The notes under the pieces are model-generated. The model saw nothing but the letters and a program-made list of their open reading frames with translations, searched no databases and was not told the DNA's origin. Position numbers and translations under genes: made by a program. Positions 44,349 to 53,873 of a DNA stretch of 64,000 bases are shown piece by piece. Numbering within the stretch: the stretch's first letter is position 1; each line of letters begins with the position of its first letter. Source of the stretch: Salipaludibacillus sp. LMS25 (lineage in GTDB: Bacteria > Bacillota > Bacilli > Bacillales > Salisediminibacteriaceae); contig NZ_CP093299.1 in assembly GCF_024362805.1 (NCBI RefSeq), positions 4,461,668-4,525,667 of the forward strand, read 5' to 3'.

Positions 44349-44445
44349 ATTGCGGAGATCTTCCTGTTCTTTTTTTCTTTCCAATATCATTGATTTTAAA
44401 AACATCTTAGGTTGGTCTTTAACGAGGCAACAGACTAACATCACC

Positions 44446-44952
44446 CTACCAACATTTATCCCAATCCCAAAATTTTGCCCCCTGAGCAACACAGAAACAA
44501 GTAAACCACTCATCAAATTTTAACTTCCCAATATATTCGGGCTCATCGAATGAGACACCTGTTTGCATCCAGAAAATATATCCTCGTCTATCTTTGCTAG
44601 GAGCTAGTACTAATGACTCGTCAAACCCTGCACCAATAGGTAACCAACCTTCTGGCCAATCATCATAATAACTATAATGTAAGAGGATTTCATCAACACT
44701 AAACAGTTCAAAACTACCTCTCTCCTCTAGATCTTCATACAATCGAGCGCCATTATGTAGAAGTAGAAACTCCTTGTATTCAGTGGGAAGATCGCATGGT
44801 AATTTCTTTAGTTCTTTTTCTGTCGCCGGCTTGTTAAATTCAAATTTAACCTGAGTAATTGTTCCATCCTCACATAAAATCTCTAATTGAGATTCTTTAT
44901 TAAGTTGCCTTTTTAATGAACTAAGCGTATTTTTGAGAAGCAATTTTAACAC
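44446..44952 (-). CDS. SMI1/KNR4-type immunity protein for the HNH toxin
   Basis: 168 aa. SMI1/KNR4 pattern: KPATEKELKKLPCDLPTEYK, EFLLLHNGARLYED, DWPEGWLPIGAGFDESLVLA, GYIFWMQTG. It begins 17 bp after the toxin gene in the same direction, so the pair is translated together. The start is GTG (or a TTG three codons on). It would neutralise the HNH nuclease in the cytoplasm before export or on re-entry. Confidence 0.85.
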   Translation of the reverse strand: MLKLLLKNTLSSLKRQLNKESQLEILCEDGTITQVKFEFNKPATEKELKKLPCDLPTEYKEFLLLHNGARLYEDLEERGSFELFSVDEILLHYSYYDDWPEGWLPIGAGFDESLVLAPSKDRRGYIFWMQTGVSFDEPEYIGKLKFDEWFTCFCVAQGAKFWDWDKCW

Positions 44953-44969
44953 CTACCTTCTAATTCTTC

Positions 44970-46220
44970 TTAATAAGCATTCCACCAAGGGGTGACAACA
45001 CTTCTATGGTAGCTTCTTTTTAATGGAATTAAATTTCTTTTATCATTAGAACCGCCATATGCTAATGGCTTTATATGATGTACCTCATATTCTCGCCAAA
45101 TTAGAGGTTTATAAGTTGAATCATACCATTTTGTATATTTAGATCTTCCCTGCCGCTTTGTTCTATCAGGTTTTGGTACTTCTGGCCATACCGCTGAAGA
45201 TGGGATTGTCATGACCTTTTTAGATATCGGATCTTTATATGATGGATAGCGCACACCTTTTTTGTTATATAAATAAGTTGTGTTAGATTTTGATACTGTT
45301 TTTGTTTCTCCCCCTTTGTAATGACCCTTAACATTTACAGTAGCTTGTCTAAACCTAGTAGAACTTACTCTACTAATATTTGTTACTTCCCTGTTTTTCT
45401 TCACGCTAGAGTATGTTTTCTTATTATTTGTCCAATTACCAGTCTTTGACGTTTTGATCCTATTATTAAATGTCACTGTATAATGTTTAGGTCTTAGGTT
45501 GCCAGATTCTTTCGTTACCTTTACAGCTTGTACAAAATCAGCCTTTTTTGTATTGGGGTTCCCTACAAAGCTAGAGTGGACAACAGTAAATACTCCTAAA
45601 CCTTTATTAGAGGCATGGGCTTTTTGTACTCCAAATAATTTATCAAAAAATAATGCTGTACTACTTTCTGTTTGATCTATCTCTTCTACGTAATCAGATA
45701 ATTCATAAACATCAAATTCTTCACTTTCACTTTCGCTGTCTAAGTCTACAACATATACCGATACTTCCACATCAAGTAATTCTGTTGTATCATACTTATC
45801 ACTAATAGATGGAAACTCTAAGTCATCTATTGTCAACTCAGAATTTTCATCATAAGATTCCTCGATTGAATCTAGTAAATCTCTTTTAATTACGAGTTGC
45901 TCTTCTAAAATTTCAACTTCCTCTTCAATGATTTCATGAAAGTCAATATCTTTTAGGTGTTCATAAATGTCTTGTTCTTGGCCATTTAAAGTACTCAATT
46001 TTTCTATATCTTGCTCTAATTTCTCTAGTTGCAAATCAATCTTATTTAAATTAATTTCTTCCTCAATAATAAATCCAGTAAGATTGGATTCTTCCAATAA
46101 CTTTATATAATCTTCATCATCTTCTAAATCTTCATAAATTGACTTAGAAAAACTTGCGCTTGGTGAAAAAGAAAAGCTTAATACAAACAATATTAAAAAC
46201 ATCAAAAATGGTCTCTTCAT
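44970..46220 (-). CDS. Secreted HNH-type nuclease toxin
   Basis: 416 aa. The signal peptide MKRPFLMFLILFVLSFSFSP precedes a long acidic helical region (residues 25-180, many Asp/Glu, coiled-coil-like), a middle domain with many Thr/Lys and Val, and the C-terminal nuclease YEVHHIKPLAYGGSNDKRNL, IPLKRSYH. The H-H...N...H spacing is that of HNH DNases. No LXG domain, so export by Sec rather than type VII is likely. Start uncertain: an ATG three codons upstream is nearer the AGGAG than usual. It is the only complete toxin of the island and has an SMI1 partner downstream. Confidence 0.82.
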   Translation of the reverse strand: MKRPFLMFLILFVLSFSFSPSASFSKSIYEDLEDDEDYIKLLEESNLTGFIIEEEINLNKIDLQLEKLEQDIEKLSTLNGQEQDIYEHLKDIDFHEIIEEEVEILEEQLVIKRDLLDSIEESYDENSELTIDDLEFPSISDKYDTTELLDVEVSVYVVDLDSESESEEFDVYELSDYVEEIDQTESSTALFFDKLFGVQKAHASNKGLGVFTVVHSSFVGNPNTKKADFVQAVKVTKESGNLRPKHYTVTFNNRIKTSKTGNWTNNKKTYSSVKKNREVTNISRVSSTRFRQATVNVKGHYKGGETKTVSKSNTTYLYNKKGVRYPSYKDPISKKVMTIPSSAVWPEVPKPDRTKRQGRSKYTKWYDSTYKPLIWREYEVHHIKPLAYGGSNDKRNLIPLKRSYHRSVVTPWWNAY

Positions 46221-46229
46221 ACAAATCAT

Positions 46230-46526
46230 ATCTCCTAAAGTAATATTTGCTACAGATAATACTAACTATCTAACAATGACCTACGATTCCAAAAAGCACC
46301 TCCCTTCAAGGATATTCATAAGACTCTGTACCTATCATGAGAATATAATACATCTCCTTTATTTAGATATCAAGATAAAAATGTAAGAAGGACGATTATT
46401 TTCCTTGGTTCTTACAACGGTATTTATTTAAACTTTGGTTCCAAATCCAAAAAAAGGCCAAACGAGAGTTTTGTTATAAAACATTCTTTTGTAACTCCTT
46501 TAATTTTTACTTCCATAGGAGCTTTT
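46230..46526. other. Gap upstream of the secreted toxin
   Basis: About 300 bp holding the toxin promoter by necessity. No motif could be fixed and no gene was seen. Confidence 0.4.
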
Positions 46527-47114
46527 TTAAGTGAATAATGTGCCCCAAGTATGCGGTCCTGCAATCCCATCCACTTGTAAGTTGTTCTGTCGTTGGAAAG
46601 TACGGACAGCGCTTCTTGTTTTTGCTCCAAAGATACCGTCTACAGCTCCTGGACTTGTTCCTTTACAATGTAGGGTAGCTTGAAGAATCCACGTGATGTT
46701 TCCTCTTGCTCCTTGGCGTACTGTTACACATGCTCTACGTGTTTTAGGACCAAAAACACCGTCAACAGTAAGTCCACGGTTAAACTGTTTATTAAGTTCT
46801 GTTTGTAATCCTTTGACATATGCGCCTTTTGTTTGAGGTCCAAACAAGTTATCGACTGATATATTCAAACGGTAACGGCTGTTAAGTGTACGCTGGATCG
46901 TGGCGATTGTGCCAGACGCTTTGTTTGGTGATCTGTTTGAGTTGTTAGGTTTTGATGATCTAGGCTTACTTGGTGCGTTTGCCCCGTTAGACGGCGATTC
47001 AGACTTAAGCCCGAACATTTTAGCAATCGTATTGATGTGCCCTTCTGCCACTTTGTCAAAGAATGGATTTTCTTTCAGGTTATTAAGCGTCACTTGAATT
47101 GTATATAAAGCCAT
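46527..47114 (-). CDS. Peptidoglycan-binding domain protein (endolysin tail-like)
   Basis: 195 aa: an N-terminal 45 residues (MALYTIQVTLNNLKENPFFD), a Ser/Pro/Asn linker (NAPSKPRSSKPNNSNRSPNK), then two to three PG_binding_1 repeats (TIQRTLNSRYRLNISVDNLF, LTVDGVFGPKTRR, SPGAVDGIFGAKTRSAVRTF). No catalytic domain or signal peptide, and no ribosome site before the ATG. It resembles the C-terminal cell-wall-binding half of a phage or spore amidase. Perhaps itself a fragment. It has two further damaged copies in the island and lies between glnA and the toxin. Confidence 0.65.
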   Translation of the reverse strand: MALYTIQVTLNNLKENPFFDKVAEGHINTIAKMFGLKSESPSNGANAPSKPRSSKPNNSNRSPNKASGTIATIQRTLNSRYRLNISVDNLFGPQTKGAYVKGLQTELNKQFNRGLTVDGVFGPKTRRACVTVRQGARGNITWILQATLHCKGTSPGAVDGIFGAKTRSAVRTFQRQNNLQVDGIAGPHTWGTLFT

Positions 47115-47238
47115 TCACGGTAATATAAACATAAAGACTCTAACTCCAGAAATAATATTTTTTAAAACTTTTTTGTGGGCATTTTGTGGGCAAACTCATC
47201 ATCGCGTCCTTCTTTGTAGTTTCTGCCCACAAAATCAA

Positions 47239-47268
47239 AACCCCTGAAGCCTTACAGCAACAGGGGTT
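47239..47268 (-). terminator. Terminator of glnA
   Basis: AACCCCTG / CAGGGGTT stem across a 14-nt loop, six bases after the stop, followed on the minus strand by TTTTGATTTTG. Confidence 0.82.
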
Positions 47269-47274
47269 GTCTTA

Positions 47275-48609
47275 TTAATATGTTTGTAAATACTGATCGC
47301 GCTCCCAAGGGTGAACTTGTGTGCGGAACATGTCCCACTCAATTTCTTTCGCTTCAATAAAGTGCTCAAGAGCATGTTTACCGAGGGAGTTCGTAATTGT
47401 CTCATTGTTAGAAAGTGCATCAATGGCCTCTTTAAGTGTAGCTGGTAGAGCTTCAATACCTTCAGCTTGACGCTCTTCAAGATCCATTGCGTAGATGTTA
47501 CGGTCAGTTTCAGGTGGCGGAGAAAGCTTTTTCTTCACACCATCTAGACCAGCCGCTAACATAGCAGCCATGGCTAAATATGGATTAGCCGCTGGGTCTG
47601 GACTACGTACTTCGATACGCGTGCTCAGACCGCGAGAAGATGGAATACGTACGAGCGGTGAACGGTTACGTAATGACCAGGCAATATAGCAAGGTGCTTC
47701 ATAGCCAGGAACTAGACGCTTATAAGAGTTAACAGTCGGGTTAGTGATTGCAGTAAAAGCATCGGCATGCTTAAGGATACCGCCTAAGAACTGCATGGCT
47801 GTTTCACTTAACTGATTGTCAGTATTAGGATCGAAGAACGCATTCTCTCCGTCTTTAAATAAGGACATATTGGCATGCATACCGCTGCCGTTTACTCCAA
47901 ACAATGGTTTTGGCATGAACGTCGCATGTAGGCCATGTTTACGTGCAATAGTTTTAACCACAAGCTTGAACGTTTGAATGTTATCACACGTTGTAATAGC
48001 ATCAGCATATTTAAAATCAATCTCATGCTGACCAGGGGCTACTTCATGGTGAGATGCTTCGATTTCAAAGCCCATATCTTCAAGCTCTAATACGATATCA
48101 CGACGACAGTTTTCCCCTAAGTCCGTTGGTGCAAGGTCAAAATAACCACCTTTATCATTCAGCTCCAGGGTCGGCTCACCCCGTTCATCATTTTTGAATA
48201 AGAAGAATTCAGGTTCAGGTCCGATATTGAAATCTGTAAAACCAAGCTCTTTCGCTTGTTGAAGCACCTTTTTCAACACACCGCGAGGGTCGCCTTCAAA
48301 GGGTGTTCCATCAGGACTGTATACGTCACAAATTAATCGCGCCACTTTCCCTTTTTCAGGCGTCCACGGGAAGATGACCCATGTATCAAGGTCAGGGTAA
48401 AGATACATATCTGACTCTTCAATACGAACAAATCCTTCAATTGAAGATCCATCAAACATCATTAAATTGTCTAACGCTTTAGTTAACTGATCAACAGGAA
48501 TTTCAACATTTTTAATAATACCTAGTAAATCTGTGAATTGTAGTCGAATAAACCTTACATTTTCTTCATCTGCCATGCGTAAAATGTCTTCTCTAGAATA
48601 CTTACTCAT
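47275..48609 (-). CDS. glnA: Glutamine synthetase type I
   Basis: 444 aa, identical in length to B. subtilis GlnA. Signature blocks: [20 protein letters not shown], the ATP loop [20 protein letters not shown], the [20 protein letters not shown] region, and the Glu flap/Tyr C-terminus [14 protein letters not shown]. It makes glutamine from glutamate and ammonium, and in the feedback-inhibited state controls GlnR/TnrA. Start at [15 protein letters not shown] after GGAGGAG. Its own promoter carries a GlnR box. glnR is not upstream. Confidence 0.98.
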   Translation of the reverse strand: MSKYSREDILRMADEENVRFIRLQFTDLLGIIKNVEIPVDQLTKALDNLMMFDGSSIEGFVRIEESDMYLYPDLDTWVIFPWTPEKGKVARLICDVYSPDGTPFEGDPRGVLKKVLQQAKELGFTDFNIGPEPEFFLFKNDERGEPTLELNDKGGYFDLAPTDLGENCRRDIVLELEDMGFEIEASHHEVAPGQHEIDFKYADAITTCDNIQTFKLVVKTIARKHGLHATFMPKPLFGVNGSGMHANMSLFKDGENAFFDPNTDNQLSETAMQFLGGILKHADAFTAITNPTVNSYKRLVPGYEAPCYIAWSLRNRSPLVRIPSSRGLSTRIEVRSPDPAANPYLAMAAMLAAGLDGVKKKLSPPPETDRNIYAMDLEERQAEGIEALPATLKEAIDALSNNETITNSLGKHALEHFIEAKEIEWDMFRTQVHPWERDQYLQTY

Positions 48610-48781
48610 TCTTTTTTTCTCCTCCTTCAAAATATGGGCTACTTAAAATTGGAGCAGCAGCTAAACTATTAAAAAAGTAAAGTCACCTAAACTCCTCCAA
48701 CTTAGAAGAATTCTGTTCTTTTCAGAATAGAACTAACATTCAAATTCTTCTTTAATTAACGATAGTCACATGATAACGAAG

Positions 48782-48837
48782 ATTAAAGTCCTTATGTTCA
48801 ATCTTGTCAGATTTTCTGACAGGGAAATTTTCTGACA
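48782..48837 (-). promoter_or_regulatory. glnA promoter with GlnR/TnrA box
   Basis: The minus strand has CTGACA (48805-48810), 17 bp, TTTAAT (48782-48787). Overlapping the -35 is TGTCAGATTTTCTGACA (48805-48821), a perfect TGTNA-N7-TNACA site. A second half-site, TGTCA at 48833-48837 with a poor partner, lies one and a half turns upstream. Repression by GlnR under nitrogen excess is the expected use. Confidence 0.85.
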
Positions 48838-48904
48838 AAGATTTCTTAACAGGCTAATGTCACTTTACCCTTTTCCTTACATTGTTACTCATGAGCATGA
48901 GGAA

Positions 48905-50152
48905 TTAAACAAGATTTTTTCTAACTAATTCACTCGCAGCCTCTGTCACAGCAAGCTTAACGTGCTCAAACGTTAAACCTCCTTGAACATAGGCAGTATA
49001 AGGTGGACGAAGCGGCCCATCTGCCGATAATTCAATACTGGCCCCTTGTATAAAAGTACCAGCAGCCATAATAACATCATCTTCATAACCTGGCATATAG
49101 CTCGGCTGTGGTGCCACATGAGCATCAACAGGTGATGCACTTTGAATTGCCTGACAAAACGCAATCATAGCTTCCTTAGTTGAAAAGGAGACAGATTGAA
49201 TGAGGTCAGTTCGTAAATCATCCCATCTTGGCTCAGTTATCATACCAAGTTGATTTAGAAAATACGAGGTAAAGATCGCCCCTTTTAATGCTTCGTTCAC
49301 AACGTGAGGCGCAAGGAAAAAACCTTGATACATATCACGTAACGTATTTAAATTCGCACCACCTTCTAATCCAATACCTGGGGCAGTCAACCTGTTTCCA
49401 CATAAGTTTATTAACGCTTTTTTACCTACTATGTAGCCACCTGATTTGGCTAATCCACCACCTGGATTTTTTATAAGAGACCCAGCAGTCAAATCAGCAC
49501 CAACTTCTGGCGGCTCCTCCATTTCTACAAATTCACCGTAACAGTTGTCCACAAAAACGATCACGTCTTCTTTTATTTTTTTCACGGTATTTATAACCTC
49601 ACGGATCTTAGCAATCGATAGTGAGGGGCGGTCGGCATAGCCTTTCGATCGTTGAATCCCGATGACCTTTGTTTTGCTAGAAATAGCTTTTTCTACTTCA
49701 CCTAAATCCACGTCACCCTTTTTCAAAGGAATATCCTTATACAAGACTCCGAAATCTTTTAATGAGCCTGAACCAGCTTGCCCTCTTACACCAATTACTT
49801 CTTCAAGTGTATCGTAAGGTTTGCCCGTCACATATAGTAATTCTTCTCCTGGCCGTAACACAGCGAAGAGTGCCGTACTTATCGCATGTGTTCCTGACAC
49901 GATTTGAGGGCGTACGAGCGCTGCTTCTGCCCCAAAAACGTGGGCATAGACGTGTTCTAACGTGTCCCTTCCCGTGTCATCATAACCATAACCAGTGGAT
50001 GCGTGAAAATGAAAATCTGACACAGCATGATCTCTAAATGCTTGTAATACTTTCGCTTGGTTCGTTTCACTTATTTTATTCCGTTCTAAAAATTTGCTCT
50101 GTAAAACGAGCATTGATTCATCAGCCATTTCTTTTAATGTTTGTTCTGTCAT
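48905..50152 (-). CDS. ynbB: PLP-dependent enzyme YnbB (methionine gamma-lyase/aluminium resistance family)
   Basis: About 415 aa, fold-type I PLP enzyme. The Lys that binds PLP is in SLIKNPGGGLAKSGGYIVGK near residue 225. The N-terminal YGYDDTGRDTLEHVYAHVFG block and VDNCYGEFVE (Asp for the pyridine N) are typical. The physiological substrate is not settled for this family. It lies between hflX and glnA as in B. subtilis, but glnR is missing after it. GGTGAGG precedes a GTG and an ATG; the ATG was chosen. Confidence 0.88.
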   Translation of the reverse strand: MTEQTLKEMADESMLVLQSKFLERNKISETNQAKVLQAFRDHAVSDFHFHASTGYGYDDTGRDTLEHVYAHVFGAEAALVRPQIVSGTHAISTALFAVLRPGEELLYVTGKPYDTLEEVIGVRGQAGSGSLKDFGVLYKDIPLKKGDVDLGEVEKAISSKTKVIGIQRSKGYADRPSLSIAKIREVINTVKKIKEDVIVFVDNCYGEFVEMEEPPEVGADLTAGSLIKNPGGGLAKSGGYIVGKKALINLCGNRLTAPGIGLEGGANLNTLRDMYQGFFLAPHVVNEALKGAIFTSYFLNQLGMITEPRWDDLRTDLIQSVSFSTKEAMIAFCQAIQSASPVDAHVAPQPSYMPGYEDDVIMAAGTFIQGASIELSADGPLRPPYTAYVQGGLTFEHVKLAVTEAASELVRKNLV

Positions 50153-50180
50153 CACGTGTTGAAACCTCACCTTTTTAAAG

Positions 50181-51452
50181 TTAGTCGTTATGTCTTTTTT
50201 CTAATTCGTGGTAAATAGCAGAGTCGGAGGACGCATAACCTTCTACTATATAGTGTTCACGTTCTTCATTAAATGTTTGTTTCACTAAAATTGTTTCACT
50301 CTGCAAACGGTGCAACCATTTCCCTTCATCTGCATTTAAATAAACCATATATGGCACGAATTGTTCTTCCATCACACTTTGGATTTTAAGCTTGAGCTTG
50401 TCCAAATCAAACTCATTATGAGCACTTATCAATATAGAAGGCCCCTGGCTGGTTGCAATAAAATCATCGGTAATAAGATCCCTTTTATTATACACTGTTA
50501 GAACGGGTATGTGATTAGCGTCCATTTCATCTATTAATCGGTAAACGGTTTTCTCATGGTTAACAAAATCATCATGAGAGCTGTCTACCACATGTAAAAT
50601 TAAATCTGCCTCTTTTACTTCCTCAAGAGTAGAACGAAAGGCAGCTATTAGAGTTGTTGGAAGTTTTTGAATAAACCCTACTGTATCTGTCATGAGAATA
50701 TCAATCCCAGCAGGAAGCTTGAGCTTTTTCGTAGTAGGATCAAGTGTAGCAAATAATTGGTCTTCAACATAGACGTCAGTATTAGACAATTTATGAAGTA
50801 ACGTTGACTTTCCTGCATTTGTGTAGCCTACAAGGGAAATTTGAAACGCTTGATTTTTCTTTCTGCGTTCACGGTACCGTTCCCGATGAGAGACAATTTG
50901 GGCTAATTGAGCTCTTAACTCATCCATACGTGTCCTTATATGACGTTGATCAATTTCCAGCTGTGTTTCCCCAGGGCCCCTCGTTCCAATACCACCACCG
51001 AGGCGGGACAAAATATGCCCCTGACCTCTAAGTCTTGGTAAAATATACGTTAACTGTGCCAGTTCTACTTGAAGTTTTCCTTCTCTAGACCTAGCCCTTT
51101 TAGCAAATATATCTAAAATAAGCTGGGTACGATCAATAACAGGACTGTCTATTTGTGCCGATAAATTTCGTAATTGAGAAGGGGAAAGCTCATCGTTGAA
51201 AATAACGAGGTCGGCTTCTTTTTCTTCAACAAGCGCTTTAAGCTCTTCAACTTTCCCTTTCCCTAAGTAGGTAGCTCTATGAGGGTGTTCTAAGCTTTGA
51301 AATAACTGAGCTTTCACATGGCCGCCTGCTGTTTTTGTCAAAGCTTCCAGCTCTTCCATACGATATAGAAAATCTTCTTCATTTGAAGATTTTAATCTCA
51401 CGCCAGCGAGAACAACAGATTCTTCTGTTACGTTTAAACGGTTTTCTTTCAC
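50181..51452 (-). CDS. hflX: GTPase HflX
   Basis: 423 aa. The N-terminal HflX domain with a Gly-rich linker ([20 protein letters not shown]) precedes the G domain: GYTNAGKST (G1), [10 protein letters not shown] (G3) and YNKRDL (G4). It binds the 50S subunit and helps rescue stressed ribosomes. Start set at GTG (KENRLNV...) with AAAGGAAGG six bases before; the longer frame overlaps the spoVK stop. Confidence 0.94.
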   Translation of the reverse strand: MKENRLNVTEESVVLAGVRLKSSNEEDFLYRMEELEALTKTAGGHVKAQLFQSLEHPHRATYLGKGKVEELKALVEEKEADLVIFNDELSPSQLRNLSAQIDSPVIDRTQLILDIFAKRARSREGKLQVELAQLTYILPRLRGQGHILSRLGGGIGTRGPGETQLEIDQRHIRTRMDELRAQLAQIVSHRERYRERRKKNQAFQISLVGYTNAGKSTLLHKLSNTDVYVEDQLFATLDPTTKKLKLPAGIDILMTDTVGFIQKLPTTLIAAFRSTLEEVKEADLILHVVDSSHDDFVNHEKTVYRLIDEMDANHIPVLTVYNKRDLITDDFIATSQGPSILISAHNEFDLDKLKLKIQSVMEEQFVPYMVYLNADEGKWLHRLQSETILVKQTFNEEREHYIVEGYASSDSAIYHELEKRHND

Positions 51453-51472
51453 GTAAAACCTTCCTTTCACCA

Positions 51473-52435
51473 TCACTCTATCATTATTTTTTGAAAAGCC
51501 TTCGTAAAATCTACTTTCATAAGTGTTAATAAGCTTTCCTGATTATAGTTGCCTTGATGCATCAATCTTACTGCCTGCATACGAATGGCTTTTTCTAACA
51601 GATTTCGGATAAAACGGCCGTTGCTAAACTGCTTTCGTTCATAGTCTTTAGAAATCACAAGTAATTCTTGAACATAGTCAACAGCCCCTGGACTAATATG
51701 ATAGTCTCTCTCTTTTGCCATTTGATGTAACATCTCCAACAGTTCATCTGATGTGTAATTTGGAAATGTCACTACCATTGGGAACCTAGACGGTAACCCA
51801 GGATTTAATTGTAGAAAATGATCCATTTCTTTTGGATAACCTGCAAGAATTAATACAAAATTGTGTTGCCGATCTTCCATGATTTTCACGAGTGTATCAA
51901 TTGCTTCTTTGCCAAAGTCTTTTTCACCGCCACGAGCAAGCGAATAAGCTTCATCAACAAACAATATGCCTCCCATGGCCTTTTCAACTAAGTCACGGGT
52001 TTTCTGGGCAGTATGACCGATATACTCACCAACAAGATCCGCACGCTCCACTTCAAGGAGATGCCCTTTTTCAAGGACATTCATATCTTTAAGAAGTTTA
52101 GCAATTAACCTAGCTACCGTTGTTTTTCCAGTACCAGGGTTTCCTTTAAAAACCATATGCAGTGCTTGACGGCTTGTTTTTAACCCTTTCGCTTCTCTAA
52201 TCGTGTTTAAATAAAGCCACGCGTACATTTCGCGAACGAAAGATTTCATCATGTCTAACCCTACATAACGATCAAATTCTTTCATAATAGCGTGGTATTC
52301 CTTGTGGCCTTTAAAAGCAGGTGGATCACTCTGCTGTATAAGACCTTCAGTCGCTATTTTATTCTCTGATTTAATTACCACATTGATTTGTCCTCGTTTA
52401 TTTAATCTGGCAGACTGAACCAATGAAGTCACCAC
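51473..52435 (-). CDS. spoVK: Stage V sporulation protein K, AAA ATPase (CbxX/CfqX type)
   Basis: About 320 aa (B. subtilis 322). Walker [16 protein letters not shown] near residue 115, Walker [17 protein letters not shown] near 177, and the CbxX/Cfq[11 protein letters not shown] element. Needed for spore maturation; its molecular role is not known. Start ambiguous: tandem GTGs follow AAGAGGTG closely and a TTG four codons on is better spaced. Confidence 0.92.
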   Translation of the reverse strand: MVTSLVQSARLNKRGQINVVIKSENKIATEGLIQQSDPPAFKGHKEYHAIMKEFDRYVGLDMMKSFVREMYAWLYLNTIREAKGLKTSRQALHMVFKGNPGTGKTTVARLIAKLLKDMNVLEKGHLLEVERADLVGEYIGHTAQKTRDLVEKAMGGILFVDEAYSLARGGEKDFGKEAIDTLVKIMEDRQHNFVLILAGYPKEMDHFLQLNPGLPSRFPMVVTFPNYTSDELLEMLHQMAKERDYHISPGAVDYVQELLVISKDYERKQFSNGRFIRNLLEKAIRMQAVRLMHQGNYNQESLLTLMKVDFTKAFQKIMIE

Positions 52436-52626
52436 CTCTTATAATATAGTGGATACCGTCCTGTCACAACTACTATACGCAACCAGTGAAAAAGGTGTGA
52501 CAAATGCCTAGGAAGATGGAGAGATACAGGTGTTTGCGTTTCAGGTCAGTCCACTATAGAAAGTAACAGATTAAGTCACTTGTAAAAATAGTATGTTTGA
52601 CGTCTAACCGTTAGTTGAAAAAGGTA

Positions 52627-52655
52627 AGAAAGCCCGGCACATGGCCGGACTTTCT
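52627..52655 (-). terminator. Terminator overlapping the hfq stop codon
   Basis: AGAAAGCCCGGC pairs with GGCCGGACTTTCT with one bulge around a 4-nt loop. Confidence 0.82.
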
Positions 52656-52890
52656 ATGACTTATTGTCTTGGTTTAGTTGAACATTGCGTTGTGGGGAAA
52701 AAGTAGAAATCGCATGTTTATAAACGAGTTGCTGTTTGCCATCCGTATCGAGAATGACTGTAAAATTATCAAAGCTTTTCACCTGGCCTCTAAGCTGAAA
52801 ACCGTTCAAAAGAAAAACAGTCACAGGAATGTTTTCTTTCCTTAATTGATTTAAGAATTGATCTTGGATATTGACAGATTGTTGTTTCAT
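52654..52890 (-). CDS. hfq: RNA chaperone Hfq
   Basis: 78 aa, one Sm fold: [40 protein letters not shown] and the Sm2 motif YKHAIST. It forms hexamers that pair small RNAs with mRNAs. It lies 44 bp after miaA with AAGAGGAGG before the ATG. The gene order miaA-hfq is universal in Bacillus. Confidence 0.97.
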   Translation of the reverse strand: MKQQSVNIQDQFLNQLRKENIPVTVFLLNGFQLRGQVKSFDNFTVILDTDGKQQLVYKHAISTFSPQRNVQLNQDNKS

Positions 52891-52934
52891 TGTTATGTGC
52901 CTCCTCTTCTCGCATTATTAACTATATTCGCTAC

Positions 52935-53873
52935 TTATAACAACTTTCCTGCTAAAAAATCTTCAATTTCCTTTTCCCTTTTTTCCCTTTCGTCTGTCAT
53001 ATTAAACCAATGAATCGTCATTTTATTTCTAAACCATGTTAATTGACGTTTAGCAAAACGTCGAGAATTTCGTTTTAACAGATCGATAGCAGCCTCTTTC
53101 GTCAATTCACCATTGTAATAAGCCATAATTTCTTTATAGCCAATGGCTTGCATTGATTGACAATGGCGATAGCCCGCCTTATAAAGTTGTTCTACTTCTT
53201 CAAATAAGCCGGTCTCAACCATCATATCCACTCGTTCATTAATTCGATCGTAAAGCAATTCTCGTTCCATAGTTAAGCCAATAACAATTGGTGAATACGA
53301 ACTTGATTGAGGTTCATTTTCATTACTCCTGAGTGGCTTCCCTGTTAAATGATAAACTTCGAGGGCTCTTATAACTCGCCTCATATTATTTGGATGCAGC
53401 TCACGATAACTAACTGGATCTATTGTTTGAAGTTTATTATGTAAAGCATCTTTACCGTGTTCCTGTGCGTATATCTCCATTTTATCTCTGAATACAGGGT
53501 CCCCTTGTGCTTCAGAAAAGTGATAATTATACATAACAGCATTGACGTAGAGGCCTGTTCCCCCTACGAGTAGTGGTAGTTTATTCTGGTTATGAAGTGA
53601 GTTTATGGCACGTTTAGCTTCCGCTTGAAAATCAGCGACTGAGAAAGGGTCGTCAGGATTAACAATATCAAGCATATGATGGGGGATTCCTGCCATTTCT
53701 TGATGCGTTATTTTAGCGGTTCCAATATCCATCCCACGATAAACTTGCATAGAATCACCACTGACGATTTCGCCATGAAACCTTTTAGCTAACCGTATAC
53801 TAAGGGCTGTCTTCCCTACAGCCGTAGGGCCTACCAAAACAACTAGTGGCTTGTGATTTATCATGTCCTTCAC
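52935..53873 (-). CDS. miaA: tRNA dimethylallyltransferase MiaA
   Basis: 312 aa. P-loop VVLVGPTAVGKTALSIRLAK, the SGDSMQVYRGMDIGTAK block, and the C-terminal RNSRRFAKRQLTWFRNK typical of MiaA. It adds the isopentenyl group to A37 of UNN-reading tRNAs; MiaB, encoded 7 kb upstream, adds the methylthio group. Start: GTG overlapping the upstream TGA (GTGA) is preferred. An ATG three codons on has AAGG only two bases away. Confidence 0.95.
   Translation of the reverse strand: MKDMINHKPLVVLVGPTAVGKTALSIRLAKRFHGEIVSGDSMQVYRGMDIGTAKITHQEMAGIPHHMLDIVNPDDPFSVADFQAEAKRAINSLHNQNKLPLLVGGTGLYVNAVMYNYHFSEAQGDPVFRDKMEIYAQEHGKDALHNKLQTIDPVSYRELHPNNMRRVIRALEVYHLTGKPLRSNENEPQSSSYSPIVIGLTMERELLYDRINERVDMMVETGLFEEVEQLYKAGYRHCQSMQAIGYKEIMAYYNGELTKEAAIDLLKRNSRRFAKRQLTWFRNKMTIHWFNMTDEREKREKEIEDFLAGKLL

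Larger units (their letters stand above)
46527..47331 (-). repeat. Right copy of the direct duplication (PG-binding gene to glnA 3' end)
   Basis: The partner of 42160-42900. It includes the glnA terminator and the last 57 bp of the intact glnA gene. The two copies are in the same orientation and enclose about 3.6 kb of toxin and regulator genes. Confidence 0.85.

Noticed and set aside
46424..46630. Minus-strand frame of 68 codons at the end of the PG-binding gene
   Set aside because: It starts inside the PG-binding gene in another frame and runs into intergenic sequence without a site.
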